In this document: one piece after another, positions 33,927-48,472 of the stretch
Layout of the letters: every line of letters begins with the position of its first letter
How positions within the stretch are numbered: position 1 is the stretch's first letter
NCBI GenBank assembly: GCA_964407695.1
Contig: CAYOWQ010000013.1
Span: 57,150-121,149, forward strand
Direction of reading: 5' to 3'
From: CAYOWQ01 sp964407695
GTDB lineage: Bacteria; Planctomycetota; Phycisphaerae; Phycisphaerales; SM1A02
DNA: 64,000 bases
Notes under the pieces: model-generated
What the model was told of the DNA's origin: nothing
The model's database searches: none
The model's input: the letters and a program-made list of their open reading frames with translations, nothing else
Made by a program: the position numbers and the translations under genes

Positions 33927-35176
33927 ATGACCCATACCGGAACACCGTCCGGAACACACTCAGTGGCTCGATGGAATAGTTGCCTCTCGTAGGTATCAGA
34001 TGACACGAGGACCAGGTCGGGGTCAAACGTCGTCAATTCCGCTGGCGATCGAACCGGAAGCCCATCGATCTCACGCGCGCCCCTTGCCTCGTCGTCGACC
34101 ATACCCACGACCGTCCCTCGGCCGCCCAGCGCCTTCCGGATGACCCCCAGGTTGCGCTCGGTGTGTTTCCCCGCGCCGAAGAGCACCACCCGCGAACCCC
34201 GTCGCCATCGAGTCGAACGCCGACGCAACCTGCGAAACGGCGTCCTCGTGGCCACCCAACACGACGCACGAAGCCGCTCCAGGACCGGCAGACCCTCCAC
34301 CACCTCATGCCAGAACATCCGCTGCATGGGTGGACTCGTCAGATACCGCAGGATGAAATCCCATCGCGCCCGCCGAATGCGCTGTCGTTCAACGAAAGTT
34401 GCATCCGGCACCCGGGTCTCGCTGGCTAGCAACCGGGCAAACTGTCCGCACTGCCTCAACAATCCCCAGAGCGTCCCGTACACACCGAGCCGATGACTGA
34501 ATCCCCCCCGACGAAAGTGCAGAAGCGTTTCGTCAACCCACACGACCGGATGGCGGCGAATCACCGACGCCAAAAACACCATGTCGAGCCCCAGCCCGGG
34601 TGGTCCATCCGCGACGGCGAAGGGCCTCAACAGATCCAGCGACGGCGCAAGGTGCTCCGTTCGAAACACACCATAAAACGGCGTCCCGGGACACTCATCC
34701 AGATACTGAACGATGCGCGCTGGGGACGGCAGCATCTCAATCCCTGCAAGCGAGGCGGTCTCCGGCCGCACTTCCGCAGCCGACCCATCTGGATTCATGT
34801 TCCGCACCGTTGGAAACGCCAGCGCAAGTCTCGAATCCTTCGACAGCGCCCCGATCAGCCGCTCCAGAAAGGTCGGATGCCGAAGGTCGTCGTGGGCAGC
34901 CCAACAGAAATAGGGCGTCGCAACATCCGTCGCCGCGGCCAGAAAATTGGCCACCGCCCCTCGATTTCGTTCAAACCTCACCAGATGAATGCGAGCATCC
35001 GCCGCTGCCGCCTCCGCCGCAATCGCCGCGCTCCTGTCCGTCGAACCGTTGTCGCAGATGACCATGCGGAATCCTGAGACCGTCTGCCGCTGGATCGAGC
35101 GGATCGCCTCAGCCAGGTACAGCTCACCGTTGTAAACCGGCATCCCAACGGTGACCAATGGTTGTACGGCGGTCAT
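33806..35176 (-). CDS. GT2-family glycosyltransferase fused to a Rossmann-like domain
   Basis: 456 residues from the ATG at 35176; a TTG six codons upstream is possible. GT2 (GT-A) features: VTVGMPVYNGELYLAEAIRS, ICDNGSTDRSA and the metal-binding acidic motif in FCWAAHDDLRHPTF. Residues about 330-430 add a second domain beginning RVVLFGAGKHTERNLGVIRK, which looks like the nucleotide-binding Rossmann unit found in sugar-modifying enzymes. A Ser/Pro-rich tail overlaps the convergent GT4 gene by 121 nt. It is the only leftward gene at this edge of the cluster. Confidence 0.85.
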   Translation of the reverse strand: MTAVQPLVTVGMPVYNGELYLAEAIRSIQRQTVSGFRMVICDNGSTDRSAAIAAEAAAADARIHLVRFERNRGAVANFLAAATDVATPYFCWAAHDDLRHPTFLERLIGALSKDSRLALAFPTVRNMNPDGSAAEVRPETASLAGIEMLPSPARIVQYLDECPGTPFYGVFRTEHLAPSLDLLRPFAVADGPPGLGLDMVFLASVIRRHPVVWVDETLLHFRRGGFSHRLGVYGTLWGLLRQCGQFARLLASETRVPDATFVERQRIRRARWDFILRYLTSPPMQRMFWHEVVEGLPVLERLRASCWVATRTPFRRLRRRSTRWRRGSRVVLFGAGKHTERNLGVIRKALGGRGTVVGMVDDEARGAREIDGLPVRSPAELTTFDPDLVLVSSDTYERQLFHRATECVPDGVPVWVIYDVEIEATRDCSMDSMPSRNSLMSPSETPESPDRGREAA

Positions 35177-35273
35177 CGTGAACAGGATCGGCAACGTCGC
35201 ATCGACCCATGCACAAAGCCCACCCGAAGCCCGGAAATCTCCAACGATCCCTTCTCAGCGTCGGCAGTGCCCC

Positions 35274-35312
35274 AAAAACAGACAGGGCCGGCTGCCTTCG
35301 CAACCGGCCCTG
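35274..35312 (-). terminator. Leftward intrinsic terminator in the leader of the GT2 gene
   Basis: On the minus strand a 9-bp perfect stem (CAGGGCCGG/CCGGCCCTG) with a 12-nt loop is followed by TCTGTTTTT. It ends a leftward transcript about 100 nt before the GT2 start, although no leftward gene is seen to its right. It may be an attenuator or the end of an unrecognised RNA. A related stem-loop core (CCGGTTGCGAA..GCCGCCGG) lies beside the initiator tRNA. Confidence 0.6.
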
Positions 35313-35579
35313 AAATAGAGAAGGCGCAACGGTGTCCGGAGTCGTAGAGTTCTGCCCATGGCGGTCGCGGGAGTCCCTGTCATCTGCCAGAGTTGCGACT
35401 CGCCGAGCCAGAGTCACCTCGATTGCATGGCGTCAATGAAATCACTGTTTTTTGGGTCAGTTGCGAACCCACACACCTGTGGCACGCACTTTCACGATCG
35501 ACCGATAACGCAGGCGGACAAACGATCGACGGGGCTGGGAAGTGACACGTCGCAATACGTGGAGATTCACTCGAGATCA

Positions 35580-35599
35580 ATGAATGAAATCTCATTCAT
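35580..35599. promoter_or_regulatory. Inverted repeat upstream of the phosphorelay genes
   Basis: ATGAATGA-AATC-TCATTCAT is a perfect 8-bp inverted repeat, about 200 nt upstream of the first receiver gene. It could be an operator; the binding protein is unknown. Confidence 0.35.
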
Positions 35600-35794
35600 G
35601 CCCCGCATCTTCAGGTTGGAGGCTGTCCTCATTGACCTAGATGCTACGCGTCTCTACATTGACGTCGATGCCAATGGCGCCAGATGGAGTTGGGCGATTG
35701 TGGAGCCCCGCAGCGAATCAAACCACGCTGAAATGCTTATTGGATTCAATGCCAACACAATTTGAACTCGAACGTGAGACAAGGAGCTGTCAGC

Positions 35795-36187
35795 GTGCAT
35801 TCGATTCATGTCATTCTTGTGGATGATGAACCGCGCATCAGAGTCGCCTGGCAAGGATTGATCCGGCAGCAACCAGACATGGAGCTACGGAGTGTCCTCG
35901 CGTCAGCAGATGAGTTCATGGCCAATCTTCCCGATGAGCTATCGGTGGCTCTGGTGGATCTTTCGATGCCCGGGCGAGATCCGCTTGGTGCTGTTTCCGA
36001 GTTGCGAGATGCACAATCGCCCTGCAGGGTTCTCATTTATTCCGGGCACAGTGATTCGAACACCACCCAGGCAGTTCTCGCGGCCGGAGCATGGGGTCTG
36101 GTGGATAAGTTGATGCCGCCGATGGAGGTGCTTGACGTGGTACGGGGCGTCGCTCGTGGTGAACCTTACTTTCCCAATGTTGCATGA
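35795..36187 (+). CDS. Stand-alone response regulator receiver
   Basis: 130 residues, start GTG with AAGGAG 8 nt upstream. CheY-like receiver only: acidic pair in ILVDDEP, phosphoacceptor Asp55 in ALVDLSMPGRD, conserved Ser in LIYSGHS and Lys in GLVDKLMPP. No output domain. It is probably phosphorylated by one of the two kinases downstream and acts by protein contact or as a phosphate shuttle. The next receiver gene starts 10 nt on. Confidence 0.88.
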   Translation: MHSIHVILVDDEPRIRVAWQGLIRQQPDMELRSVLASADEFMANLPDELSVALVDLSMPGRDPLGAVSELRDAQSPCRVLIYSGHSDSNTTQAVLAAGAWGLVDKLMPPMEVLDVVRGVARGEPYFPNVA

Positions 36188-36196
36188 GGCTCATGT

Positions 36197-36646
36197 TTGG
36201 CTCCAAACTACACCAAGGAGATCAAGCCGGATTCGGTGCGAGTCCTCTGTGTCGACGACAACCACTTTGTCGCGGAGGCGGTGACCGCTAAGCTGAATTC
36301 GTCGCCGGATTGCGTTTGTATCGGCCACCTCGATACGACAGAGGGGCTCACTGAGGTTATTCGCGATCGTTCACCATCAATTCTGCTCTTGGATCTTGAC
36401 ATTCCCAATTCCGATCCGATGAAGATTCTTTCAGAGCTCTCCGAAGGAGGGTCGAACTGTCGGGTGATCATCTTCAGCGGCTTTGTTCGCCGCGAGCTCA
36501 TTGATCGTGCGATCGACCATGGTGCGTGGGGTTACATTTCCAAGAGCGACGGCGAGCAAGCGCTGTTGGACGGGATCCGCGAGGTTGCTGCCGGTCAATT
36601 CGCGATGTCGCCGGAGATTCGCGCCCTCTGTGAACGGGACTCGTGA
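36197..36646 (+). CDS. Stand-alone response regulator receiver
   Basis: 149 residues from a TTG with GAGG 8 nt upstream; a GTG at 36236 is another possibility. Receiver fold with VLCVDDNHFV, phosphoacceptor Asp66 in LLLDLDIPNSD, Ser in IIFSGF and Lys in YISKSDG. It ends soon after the receiver, so it has no DNA-binding output. The two receivers in a row before hybrid kinases suggest a branched phosphorelay. Confidence 0.85.
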   Translation: MAPNYTKEIKPDSVRVLCVDDNHFVAEAVTAKLNSSPDCVCIGHLDTTEGLTEVIRDRSPSILLLDLDIPNSDPMKILSELSEGGSNCRVIIFSGFVRRELIDRAIDHGAWGYISKSDGEQALLDGIREVAAGQFAMSPEIRALCERDS

Positions 36647-36810
36647 GCCATGGGTGAAATGAACGTAGTTTCATGAGGACTGATCAAACTACGCCTTTAT
36701 GCTAGAGCCCACGCGGACTGGTATTGGCATGACGACAATGAATCGTTCGTGAATCGGCGATGGCCCAGTTCTGATCCGCCGCGAGGATCATCAGTGAGTG
36801 AAGGAAATCC

Positions 36811-41974
<5,164 letters not shown>

Positions 41975-41982
<8 letters not shown>

Positions 41983-43528
41983 ATCAGCGATTCTCAGCGC
42001 GTCGGACGGTGAACATTCGCGGGGACCCGGTCAGGCGCCCGTAGAGATCCTTATCGTAGACGACAACCCAAGCAAGGCCATGGCCATTGAAAGCGTACTG
42101 GCTCCAATTGGCGAAACACTCGTAATGGCCACATCCGGCCGCGAGGCCCTGCACTATCTGTTGACTCGAGATTTCGCGACGGTCATTCTCGATGTGAACA
42201 TGCCGGATCTCGACGGATTCGAAACGGCGCGCATGATCCGGTCGCGTCGACGATCCGCATCGACGCCGATCATTTTCGTAACTGCCGTGAATATGGACGA
42301 GGCAGATGAGTTCCAGGGCTATTCCCTTGGCGCCGTCGACTATATTTGCGCTCCAATTGTTCCAGAAGTACTTCGAGCCAAGGTGTCGGTTTTTGTCCAG
42401 CTTCACCGCCAGACGGAGAACGCCCGTCGACAGGCCCAGCGTCTGAAGGAGCAGGCTCGCGAATTAGAGCAGAGCCAACGAGAATTGCGGCTATCAGAAC
42501 GAATGGCGTCGATCGGAACACTGTGCGCGGGTCTGGGCCACGACATGGGAAACCTGCTCTTCCCGGTTGGCGTCTGGCTAGATCGCCTTGATCCAGACGA
42601 TCTTCCCCCTGAAAATCGCGATGGGGTTGAGAGCCTGAGATCCTGCGTGCAATACATGCGTCGACTGGTGAGCGGACTTCGACTCGTTTCACTCGATCCG
42701 TCGAATGAAGGCGGAACAACAGTTGTCCAACTGGGGCCGTGGGTTGATGAGATCGGACCCATTCTGCGAAATGCGATTCCGCGACTGGTGAATCTTGAGA
42801 TCGATATTGACGGGAATCTTCCGGGTGTACGAATCGCGCCGCACCGACTTGCCCAGGCGGTGTTCAACCTTGTCCAGAACGCTGGCGAGGTCTTGCGAGA
42901 TCGTCAGGATGGAGTGGTCAGGCTCTGGGCGGCACGCGATGGGGGAGGAATACGCATCGGCGTCAGCGACAACGGCCCCGGCATGTCGGACCAGGTGCTA
43001 GCCCATTGCATGGAACCATTCTTCACAACGAAGTCCCGTGGACTGACAACCGGACTTGGACTCTCCTTAGTGCACGGAATCGCCCAGTCAGCTGGCGGCA
43101 CGCTCGACGTGAAGAGCTCACCTCAGAGCGGGTCAACATTCTCGTTTCGACTCCCCATTGCCGATCAGGAGCAGACACTACAAGTCTCGATTGTTGTGAC
43201 CATTGCGAATCCTCGAGACCGTGCGATCGCAGTGTCGCTGGCGAACGTTGCGGGGTTCCAAGTCATTGAGCGGGATCCCGCAATGCTGGATGGTGCAGGC
43301 GTGTGGCTTACAGATTCACTCGACGACCTTGCGAAACGAATTCCAGCGTTCACCGGCATGCGATCGGATCGCGAGGTCTTCGTCTTGACCAATCAGTTGG
43401 TGGAGATGGAAGGCGCGCGAGTGACCTCGCTAACGGGGCCCAACGGTCTTGCTCGTCAATTGAACGCCTTCAGAGCTCGACTGCAAAGCGGTACGCTCCA
43501 GACGATTGAACCGGTTGGGCCACGCTAG
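41975..43528 (+). CDS. Receiver-histidine kinase hybrid
   Basis: 517 residues. The ATG at 41975 has GGAG upstream and overlaps the poly-HAMP kinase end, so translation is coupled. N-terminal receiver with phosphoacceptor Asp73 (ILDVNMPDLDGF), a coiled coil (about 140-180), the kinase histidine His189 in GLGHDMGNLLFP, N box QAVFNLVQNAGE, G1 SDNGPGMSD, FFTTK and G2 GLGLSLVHG. The receiver comes first, so it probably takes phosphate or a signal from the upstream kinase and alters its own kinase output. The final ~120 residues have a receiver-like pattern without an obvious acceptor Asp. Confidence 0.9.
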
Positions 43529-43916
43529 GTATGCTCCGTCTCCATAGAAGTCGTTGAGCGCCTTTTGCACCTTCGAGAGCATCAAGGTATGACCGCGAGT
43601 CCAATAGATGCAAACAGACCTCCAACCAGCGATGAGTGTGGCGTTTGATTCGACTGAATCGTGTTGAATCCACCCTGGCGGATTTGGCACATTGAGTTGC
43701 TTATTGAATTGGCCTGGAAGGTTGATCCCACTCATGTTGATGATGCAGCTGTTCAAGATCGCTCCTGCCAATCTGGTAGGGTCCGCTCGAATTATCCGAA
43801 TACTGGTCGATGGTAATGATCAGAGCTGGCGCATCTGGTCGTGTAGGGAAAGTGCGACGGCAGTACTTGCGATAGCCCTAATCTGCAGCTGGATGCCAAG
43901 CCTATCAACGTCGGCG
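43529..43916. other. Intergenic stretch, doubtful leftward fragment
   Basis: Between convergent kinase and ligD ends. A leftward frame through 43771-43520 encodes MAGAILNSCIINMSGINLPG and WRSVCIYWTRGHTLMLSKV, unusually natural-looking, but it runs into the kinase gene in a wrong-sense overlap and has no ribosome site. It may be a decayed gene remnant. Nothing else is seen. Confidence 0.35.
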
Positions 43917-46553
43917 TCAGGCCGAGTCCCGCAATCCCTTCGCGAGTGATTCCTCTAGCGATTGCCGCACGTTGAAAAAGTCCTCCCATGGGTCGGCGCG
44001 GCGAGTCAGTTTCCGAATATCCGCGATCGTTATCCCATGAGAGGAATGCAGGCGACCGATAGCTGACCAGGCCACCGGCAATGAAATCGGCAGCTTCTCC
44101 CGGGCACGCACTGAATAGGGCGCCACCGATGTCGAGCCTCTTCCATTGCGAAGATAATCAATGAATATCTTCCCTTCTCGCTTTGCCTTCGAGAGCGTGT
44201 CGATATAGTTTTCCGGCTCCTCCCGGGTAAGGAACGTCGCCACCGCGCGGGCGAAGTTCTTCACGGTGTCCCACGAGGCCTTCGGCTGCAAGGGCGCCAC
44301 CACATGGAGACCCTTGCCTCCCGACGTCTTCACGAAGGATTCGAGGCCTGCGTCGCCGAGGACCTCCCGAACACGCTTAGCGCCCGCAATCACTGTCTTT
44401 TGACCGACGCCCGGCCCGGGGTCAAGGTCAAAACTCATCATGTCGGGTTTCTCAATCGTTCCTTTGCGCGATCCCCACGGATGAAGCTCAATCACTCCGA
44501 ATTGAATCAAGGTGATCAATCCCTCCGCAGAGTCAATCGCGATGTAGTCCGCCTGCCCCGACTTCTCCTTCACGCGAATGGACTTCACCGGAGCAGAGAA
44601 GGTGCCCCCCATGTGCTTCTGAAAGAAACAGCCGCCATTGCGCCCGGTCGGACATCGAACCGTACTCAGCGGTCGGTCGACCAGAAACGGCAGAATCCGA
44701 TCGGCGATGGCGTCGTAATACTGCACCAGATCAATCTTGGTCAGACCGCCGGCTTCGTCCACGACCCGATCCGGGTGAGTAATGACGACCCCATGAACCG
44801 TCGGCGTTTCCTGTTTCTGACGTTTTCCGGCCGCCGACATTGAAACCGGTCGTGCTCTTTTCTTCGGCATGGATTCCTCTCCAGCGGGCGTGCGGAGTCG
44901 AATCGGCGCCTTTGATTCGATAGTTACAGTCGCGGCCGATTTATCCTCGCGCAGTCCCTGAAACGACGGATGCCTCAGGCGGCCGTCATCGGTCCATTCC
45001 GTGAATTCTATCTCGCACACCAGGACTGGTCTGACCCAGTGCACTCCGCGAGACTCCGCCGCCGTCGGCAAGACATCAAGCGGCGATTCATTCGTCGCCA
45101 GCAGGGCCATGCGCCCTTTCAGATCCTTCAACGTCGCCGCCGAAAACCCCGTGCCCACCCGCCCTGTGTAGACGAGCCGTCCCTTCGAATCATGGGCCCC
45201 CAGCAAGAGCGACCCGAAATGCTTGCGGCCCCCACCCGGCGCGGTCCAGCCGACAACAACGAGCTCCTGTCGCTTTGAACATTTCACCTTCAGCCAGTCG
45301 CGATTCCGAGATGATGCGTACGGCGCATCGATTCTCTTGCACACGACGCCTTCCAGATGCGACCGGCATGCCTGCCGCTGCATCTCGCCGCCTTCGCCCC
45401 GAACATGCTCGCTGAACTGCAGGACGCCGTTCCCCTCGCCGATCAGTGTCTTCAGGATCGCCTTTCGTTTCAAGAGCGGCGTCCGCGTCAGATCAAACCC
45501 ATCGCAATAGGGCAGGTCGAACGCCATGAACGTCAGTCGGTCGAACCGCTTCGTCTTGATGGCCTGCTGAAGCTGCTGAAACGATGTCCTTCCTTTGGCG
45601 TCCTGGATCACCGCCTCGCCATCCACCACTGCACTTGCGGCTTTCATCTCCGCCACGGCCCGCGCGATGGGCCGAAACCTCGCAGTCCAGTCCTTTCCCG
45701 CGCGGGTGATGAGCTTCACCGACCCCCGGGTCTTGAAGGCAAGCAGTCGATAGCCGTCAAACTTGATTTCATGGATCCACGCCGGCCCCGATGGAGCCGT
45801 CTCCGCCGGCGTACACAATTGCGGCGACAGTCCCCTTGGCACGGGTCCCTTCATCGCCCCGTCAACGTGCGCCGGATCCACGCCCTTGATCCCGGAGGAC
45901 CGTGACGGCAGCACATTCCGCTTCGGCCTTGATGCCGTCGGCGGCTTCCTGTCGTTGCTGCCCTTTCGCGTTGCATCCCACACGGCGTCGGCCTCATTGG
46001 CGATCACCGCCATGGTTCTGCCGGTCTTCGCGCTCTTAAACTTCTCAAGCACGTTCTCCCCGGTTGCCTCATCATCATCCTGCTTCATCAATAGCCAGTT
46101 TGGTTTCTCCCCCTTGTCCTTCAGACGCACCAGCGTCCAGCCACCCGTGAGCTTCTCGCCCTTCAGCTGAAACGAGAGTTTCCCCGCGCGAAGCGCTGCG
46201 CTGGGGTCGGCGTCCTCCGTGGACCACGTTCCCCGATCCCACACCATCACCGTGCCGCCGCCATACTGCCCCTTGGGAATCACACCTTCGAAATCCGCAT
46301 AGTCGATCGGATGATCCTCCACTTCCACCGCCAGCCGCTTCTCATCGGGATCAAGCGACGGCCCCTTCGGCACCGCCCACGATTTCAGCACGCCGTCCAG
46401 TTCGAGCCGGAAATCGTAGTGAAGCCGCGTCGCCGCGTGCTTCTGCACCACGAAGCGCAGACCCGTCCGCTTTCCTCGCCGAGATCTTCCCCCGCCCTTG
46501 GGTTCGGACGTCTTTCGGAAATCCCGCTTGCGCCTGTACGTCTGCAGCGACAT
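43917..46553 (-). CDS. ligD: ATP-dependent DNA ligase D (phosphoesterase-ligase-polymerase)
   Basis: 878 residues, three-domain LigD in the order seen in Pseudomonas. The 3'-phosphoesterase domain (about 30-170) has FVVQKHAATRLHYDFRLELD and the Asp/His-rich HPIDYADFEGVIPKG. The ligase domain (about 245-545) has Lys264 in IHEIKFDGYRLL as AMP-binding lysine and GVVCKRIDAPY. The primase/polymerase domain (about 590-878) has YDAIADRILPFLVDRPLS, the catalytic acids in FDLDPGPG, and KTSGGKGLHVVAP. It repairs double-strand breaks with Ku in bacterial non-homologous end joining. It follows ku after 9 nt. Confidence 0.96.
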   Translation of the reverse strand: MSLQTYRRKRDFRKTSEPKGGGRSRRGKRTGLRFVVQKHAATRLHYDFRLELDGVLKSWAVPKGPSLDPDEKRLAVEVEDHPIDYADFEGVIPKGQYGGGTVMVWDRGTWSTEDADPSAALRAGKLSFQLKGEKLTGGWTLVRLKDKGEKPNWLLMKQDDDEATGENVLEKFKSAKTGRTMAVIANEADAVWDATRKGSNDRKPPTASRPKRNVLPSRSSGIKGVDPAHVDGAMKGPVPRGLSPQLCTPAETAPSGPAWIHEIKFDGYRLLAFKTRGSVKLITRAGKDWTARFRPIARAVAEMKAASAVVDGEAVIQDAKGRTSFQQLQQAIKTKRFDRLTFMAFDLPYCDGFDLTRTPLLKRKAILKTLIGEGNGVLQFSEHVRGEGGEMQRQACRSHLEGVVCKRIDAPYASSRNRDWLKVKCSKRQELVVVGWTAPGGGRKHFGSLLLGAHDSKGRLVYTGRVGTGFSAATLKDLKGRMALLATNESPLDVLPTAAESRGVHWVRPVLVCEIEFTEWTDDGRLRHPSFQGLREDKSAATVTIESKAPIRLRTPAGEESMPKKRARPVSMSAAGKRQKQETPTVHGVVITHPDRVVDEAGGLTKIDLVQYYDAIADRILPFLVDRPLSTVRCPTGRNGGCFFQKHMGGTFSAPVKSIRVKEKSGQADYIAIDSAEGLITLIQFGVIELHPWGSRKGTIEKPDMMSFDLDPGPGVGQKTVIAGAKRVREVLGDAGLESFVKTSGGKGLHVVAPLQPKASWDTVKNFARAVATFLTREEPENYIDTLSKAKREGKIFIDYLRNGRGSTSVAPYSVRAREKLPISLPVAWSAIGRLHSSHGITIADIRKLTRRADPWEDFFNVRQSLEESLAKGLRDSA

Positions 46554-46562
46554 GGTGAGCGG

Positions 46563-47453
46563 TTAGCCCGCCTTTCGCCGCCGCACCGTCGGCGCCTTTT
46601 TCTTCGTCGATCGCGCTGGCCGCCGCGCCGGCGCTTTCTTGGCCGTTGCGCTTCGCCCATTCTTCGCCACGCTCTTCTTGAGAAGCTCCATGAAGTTGAT
46701 CGGCGCCGGCGGTTCATCCTCGGCCTCTGCGTCATGGCCTTCCAGCGGCTCATGGATCTCGCCGGACTTCACCTTCTTCTCCACCCACGTCATCAGTGCT
46801 TCGCGATACTCGTCGTGAAAGCTCTCCGGGTCCCACGACGCCGCCATGCTCTCCACCAGCGTCTTCGCCACCTTCAGCTCCTGCGCGGTCACGCCGTGAG
46901 ATTTCGCCGATCCGCGGGGAATATCCAAATCGTCCGCCGAGCGAAGCTCCTGCGGATACCGAAGCAGTTCCAGCAGCAGAAGATCTTCGTGCGGAATCAG
47001 CGCTGCCACATACTGCCGCGTGCGGATCACCACCCGGGCAATCCCCACCCGCCCCGCCTCAGCCATCGCTTCGCGAAGCAGCACATAACCCTTGTCGCCC
47101 CCCTTGCCCGGTTCAAGGTAATACGGCTTGTCGTAATACAGCCTGTCGATCTGATCCGCCTCCACGAATGCCTCGATCTCAATTGCTTTCGTCGCCTCCG
47201 GCGCTGCCCGCTTCAGTTCCTCATCGCTCAGGGTCACGTAGTTCCCATCGCTGTACTCATAGCCGCGCACGATCTCGTTCCACGGCACCTCCGCCCCCGT
47301 CTCCGAATTCACCCGCTCATAACGGACCCGGGCGAAGTTGCGGCTGTCCAGCATGTGCAGTTGCAGGTCCGTCCGCTTCTCGGCCGACTGCAACTGCACC
47401 GGCACGTTCACCAGCCCGAACGAAATATGTCCCTTCCAGATGGCCCGCGGCAT
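46563..47453 (-). CDS. ku: Non-homologous end-joining protein Ku
   Basis: 296 residues with ACGGAG upstream of the ATG. Starts MPRAIWKGHISFGLVNVPVQ, the bacterial Ku hallmark, then VRYERVNSETGAEVPWNEIV and the bridge/ring core YYDKPYYLEPGKGGDKGY. A Lys/Arg/Ala-rich tail (about 255-296) probably binds DNA. Ku dimers encircle broken DNA ends and recruit LigD. It sits directly upstream of ligD and 15 nt downstream of an SDR gene, all on one strand. Confidence 0.96.
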   Translation of the reverse strand: MPRAIWKGHISFGLVNVPVQLQSAEKRTDLQLHMLDSRNFARVRYERVNSETGAEVPWNEIVRGYEYSDGNYVTLSDEELKRAAPEATKAIEIEAFVEADQIDRLYYDKPYYLEPGKGGDKGYVLLREAMAEAGRVGIARVVIRTRQYVAALIPHEDLLLLELLRYPQELRSADDLDIPRGSAKSHGVTAQELKVAKTLVESMAASWDPESFHDEYREALMTWVEKKVKSGEIHEPLEGHDAEAEDEPPAPINFMELLKKSVAKNGRSATAKKAPARRPARSTKKKAPTVRRRKAG

Positions 47454-47468
47454 GATGCTCCGTCCGGC

Positions 47469-48401
47469 TCAGACCGGTCCGCCCGTCACCGACAGAATCG
47501 CGCCGGTGATATAGCTTGAATCAGCGTCCGATGCCAGAAAGACAAACGCCGGCGCCAGCTCTTCCGGCTGCGCCGGCCGACCGATGATATTGTCACCAGA
47601 TTCCGATCCGAACTCGCTCACATCCTTCTCCGACTGTCCCGGATCGGCCACATTCAGCGGCGTCCACACCGGTCCGGGGGCCACGCAATTCACGCGAACG
47701 CCCTTCGCCAGCAGATTGCGCGCCAGCGTCTTGGTCAGGCTGTGAATCGCGCCCTTGGTCGCCGAATAATCCGGCAGTTCCTCCGCGCCCTCTAGGCCCA
47801 CTACCGACCCGGTCGCGATAATGGCGCTGCCCGGCTTCAGGTGGGGTTGCGCCGCCCGCACCAGCCGAAGGTACGCGTACACATTGGTCTTCATCGTCCG
47901 GTCAAGCGTCTGCTCATCCACATCCTCCACATCGGCCGATCGCGTCTGGTGCGCGGCGTTGTGCACGAGAATATCGAGCCCGCCGAGCGCTTCCACCGTC
48001 CGCTCCACGCACGCGTCACAGAACGCCAGCTCGGTCAGATCGCCGGGAATCACCACGCACGTCCGCCCCAGTTCCTCGATCGCGCTTTGAATCGCCGCCG
48101 CATCCACCGATTCTTCGGGAAGACACACGATCGCCACATCCGCCCCCTCCCGGGCAAAGAAATACGCCACCGCGCGGCCGATGCCCGAATCGCCGCCCGT
48201 GATCAGCGCTGTCTTTCCCTTCAGCTTGCCCGCCGGACGATAGCGATCGCCACGCCAGCGCGGTGCGGGCTTCATCTTTGCTTCGATCCCCGGCTGAGAC
48301 TGGTGCTGCTCTGGAAACGGTGGACGTTGGTATCGCGTCGTGGGCGAACCAGCCCCTTCTCCAACCCGTGTTGGCGATACAGTCGGTCGTGGTCGTGCCA
48401 T
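47469..48401 (-). CDS. Short-chain dehydrogenase/reductase
   Basis: 310 residues from the ATG at 48401, which has GGAGGA 7 nt upstream; the frame continues a few codons further. After a 60-residue lead comes the Rossmann motif ALITGGDSGIGRAVAYFFA, then NAAHQT, catalytic Ser in ATGSVVG and the Y-x3-K of YSATKGAIHSL. The C-terminus GAILSVTGGPV is typical. The long lead with Pro and Gln (PFPEQHQSQPG) is like YhdF/GsiB-type stress SDRs. It is first in the SDR-Ku-LigD run, so it may be part of a stress or desiccation response; that is inference. Confidence 0.88.
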   Translation of the reverse strand: MARPRPTVSPTRVGEGAGSPTTRYQRPPFPEQHQSQPGIEAKMKPAPRWRGDRYRPAGKLKGKTALITGGDSGIGRAVAYFFAREGADVAIVCLPEESVDAAAIQSAIEELGRTCVVIPGDLTELAFCDACVERTVEALGGLDILVHNAAHQTRSADVEDVDEQTLDRTMKTNVYAYLRLVRAAQPHLKPGSAIIATGSVVGLEGAEELPDYSATKGAIHSLTKTLARNLLAKGVRVNCVAPGPVWTPLNVADPGQSEKDVSEFGSESGDNIIGRPAQPEELAPAFVFLASDADSSYITGAILSVTGGPV

Positions 48402-48472
48402 TGTGAGTTCCTCCGTCATCATCCTTCCCGTCACCGATGAAGGTAGCGTGAGGCGACAGTGAGAATGACATC

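Larger units (their letters stand above)
35195..35794. other. Intergenic stretch with terminator and inverted repeat
   Basis: No convincing gene. A rightward 135-codon frame here has no ribosome site or domain and I do not accept it. Two structures stand out and are listed separately: a leftward intrinsic terminator at the left and an inverted repeat upstream of the response regulator genes. Confidence 0.55.

Noticed and set aside
35358..35765. 135-codon rightward frame before the receivers
   Set aside because: No ribosome site, no domain, and it crosses the likely promoter region of the receiver genes.
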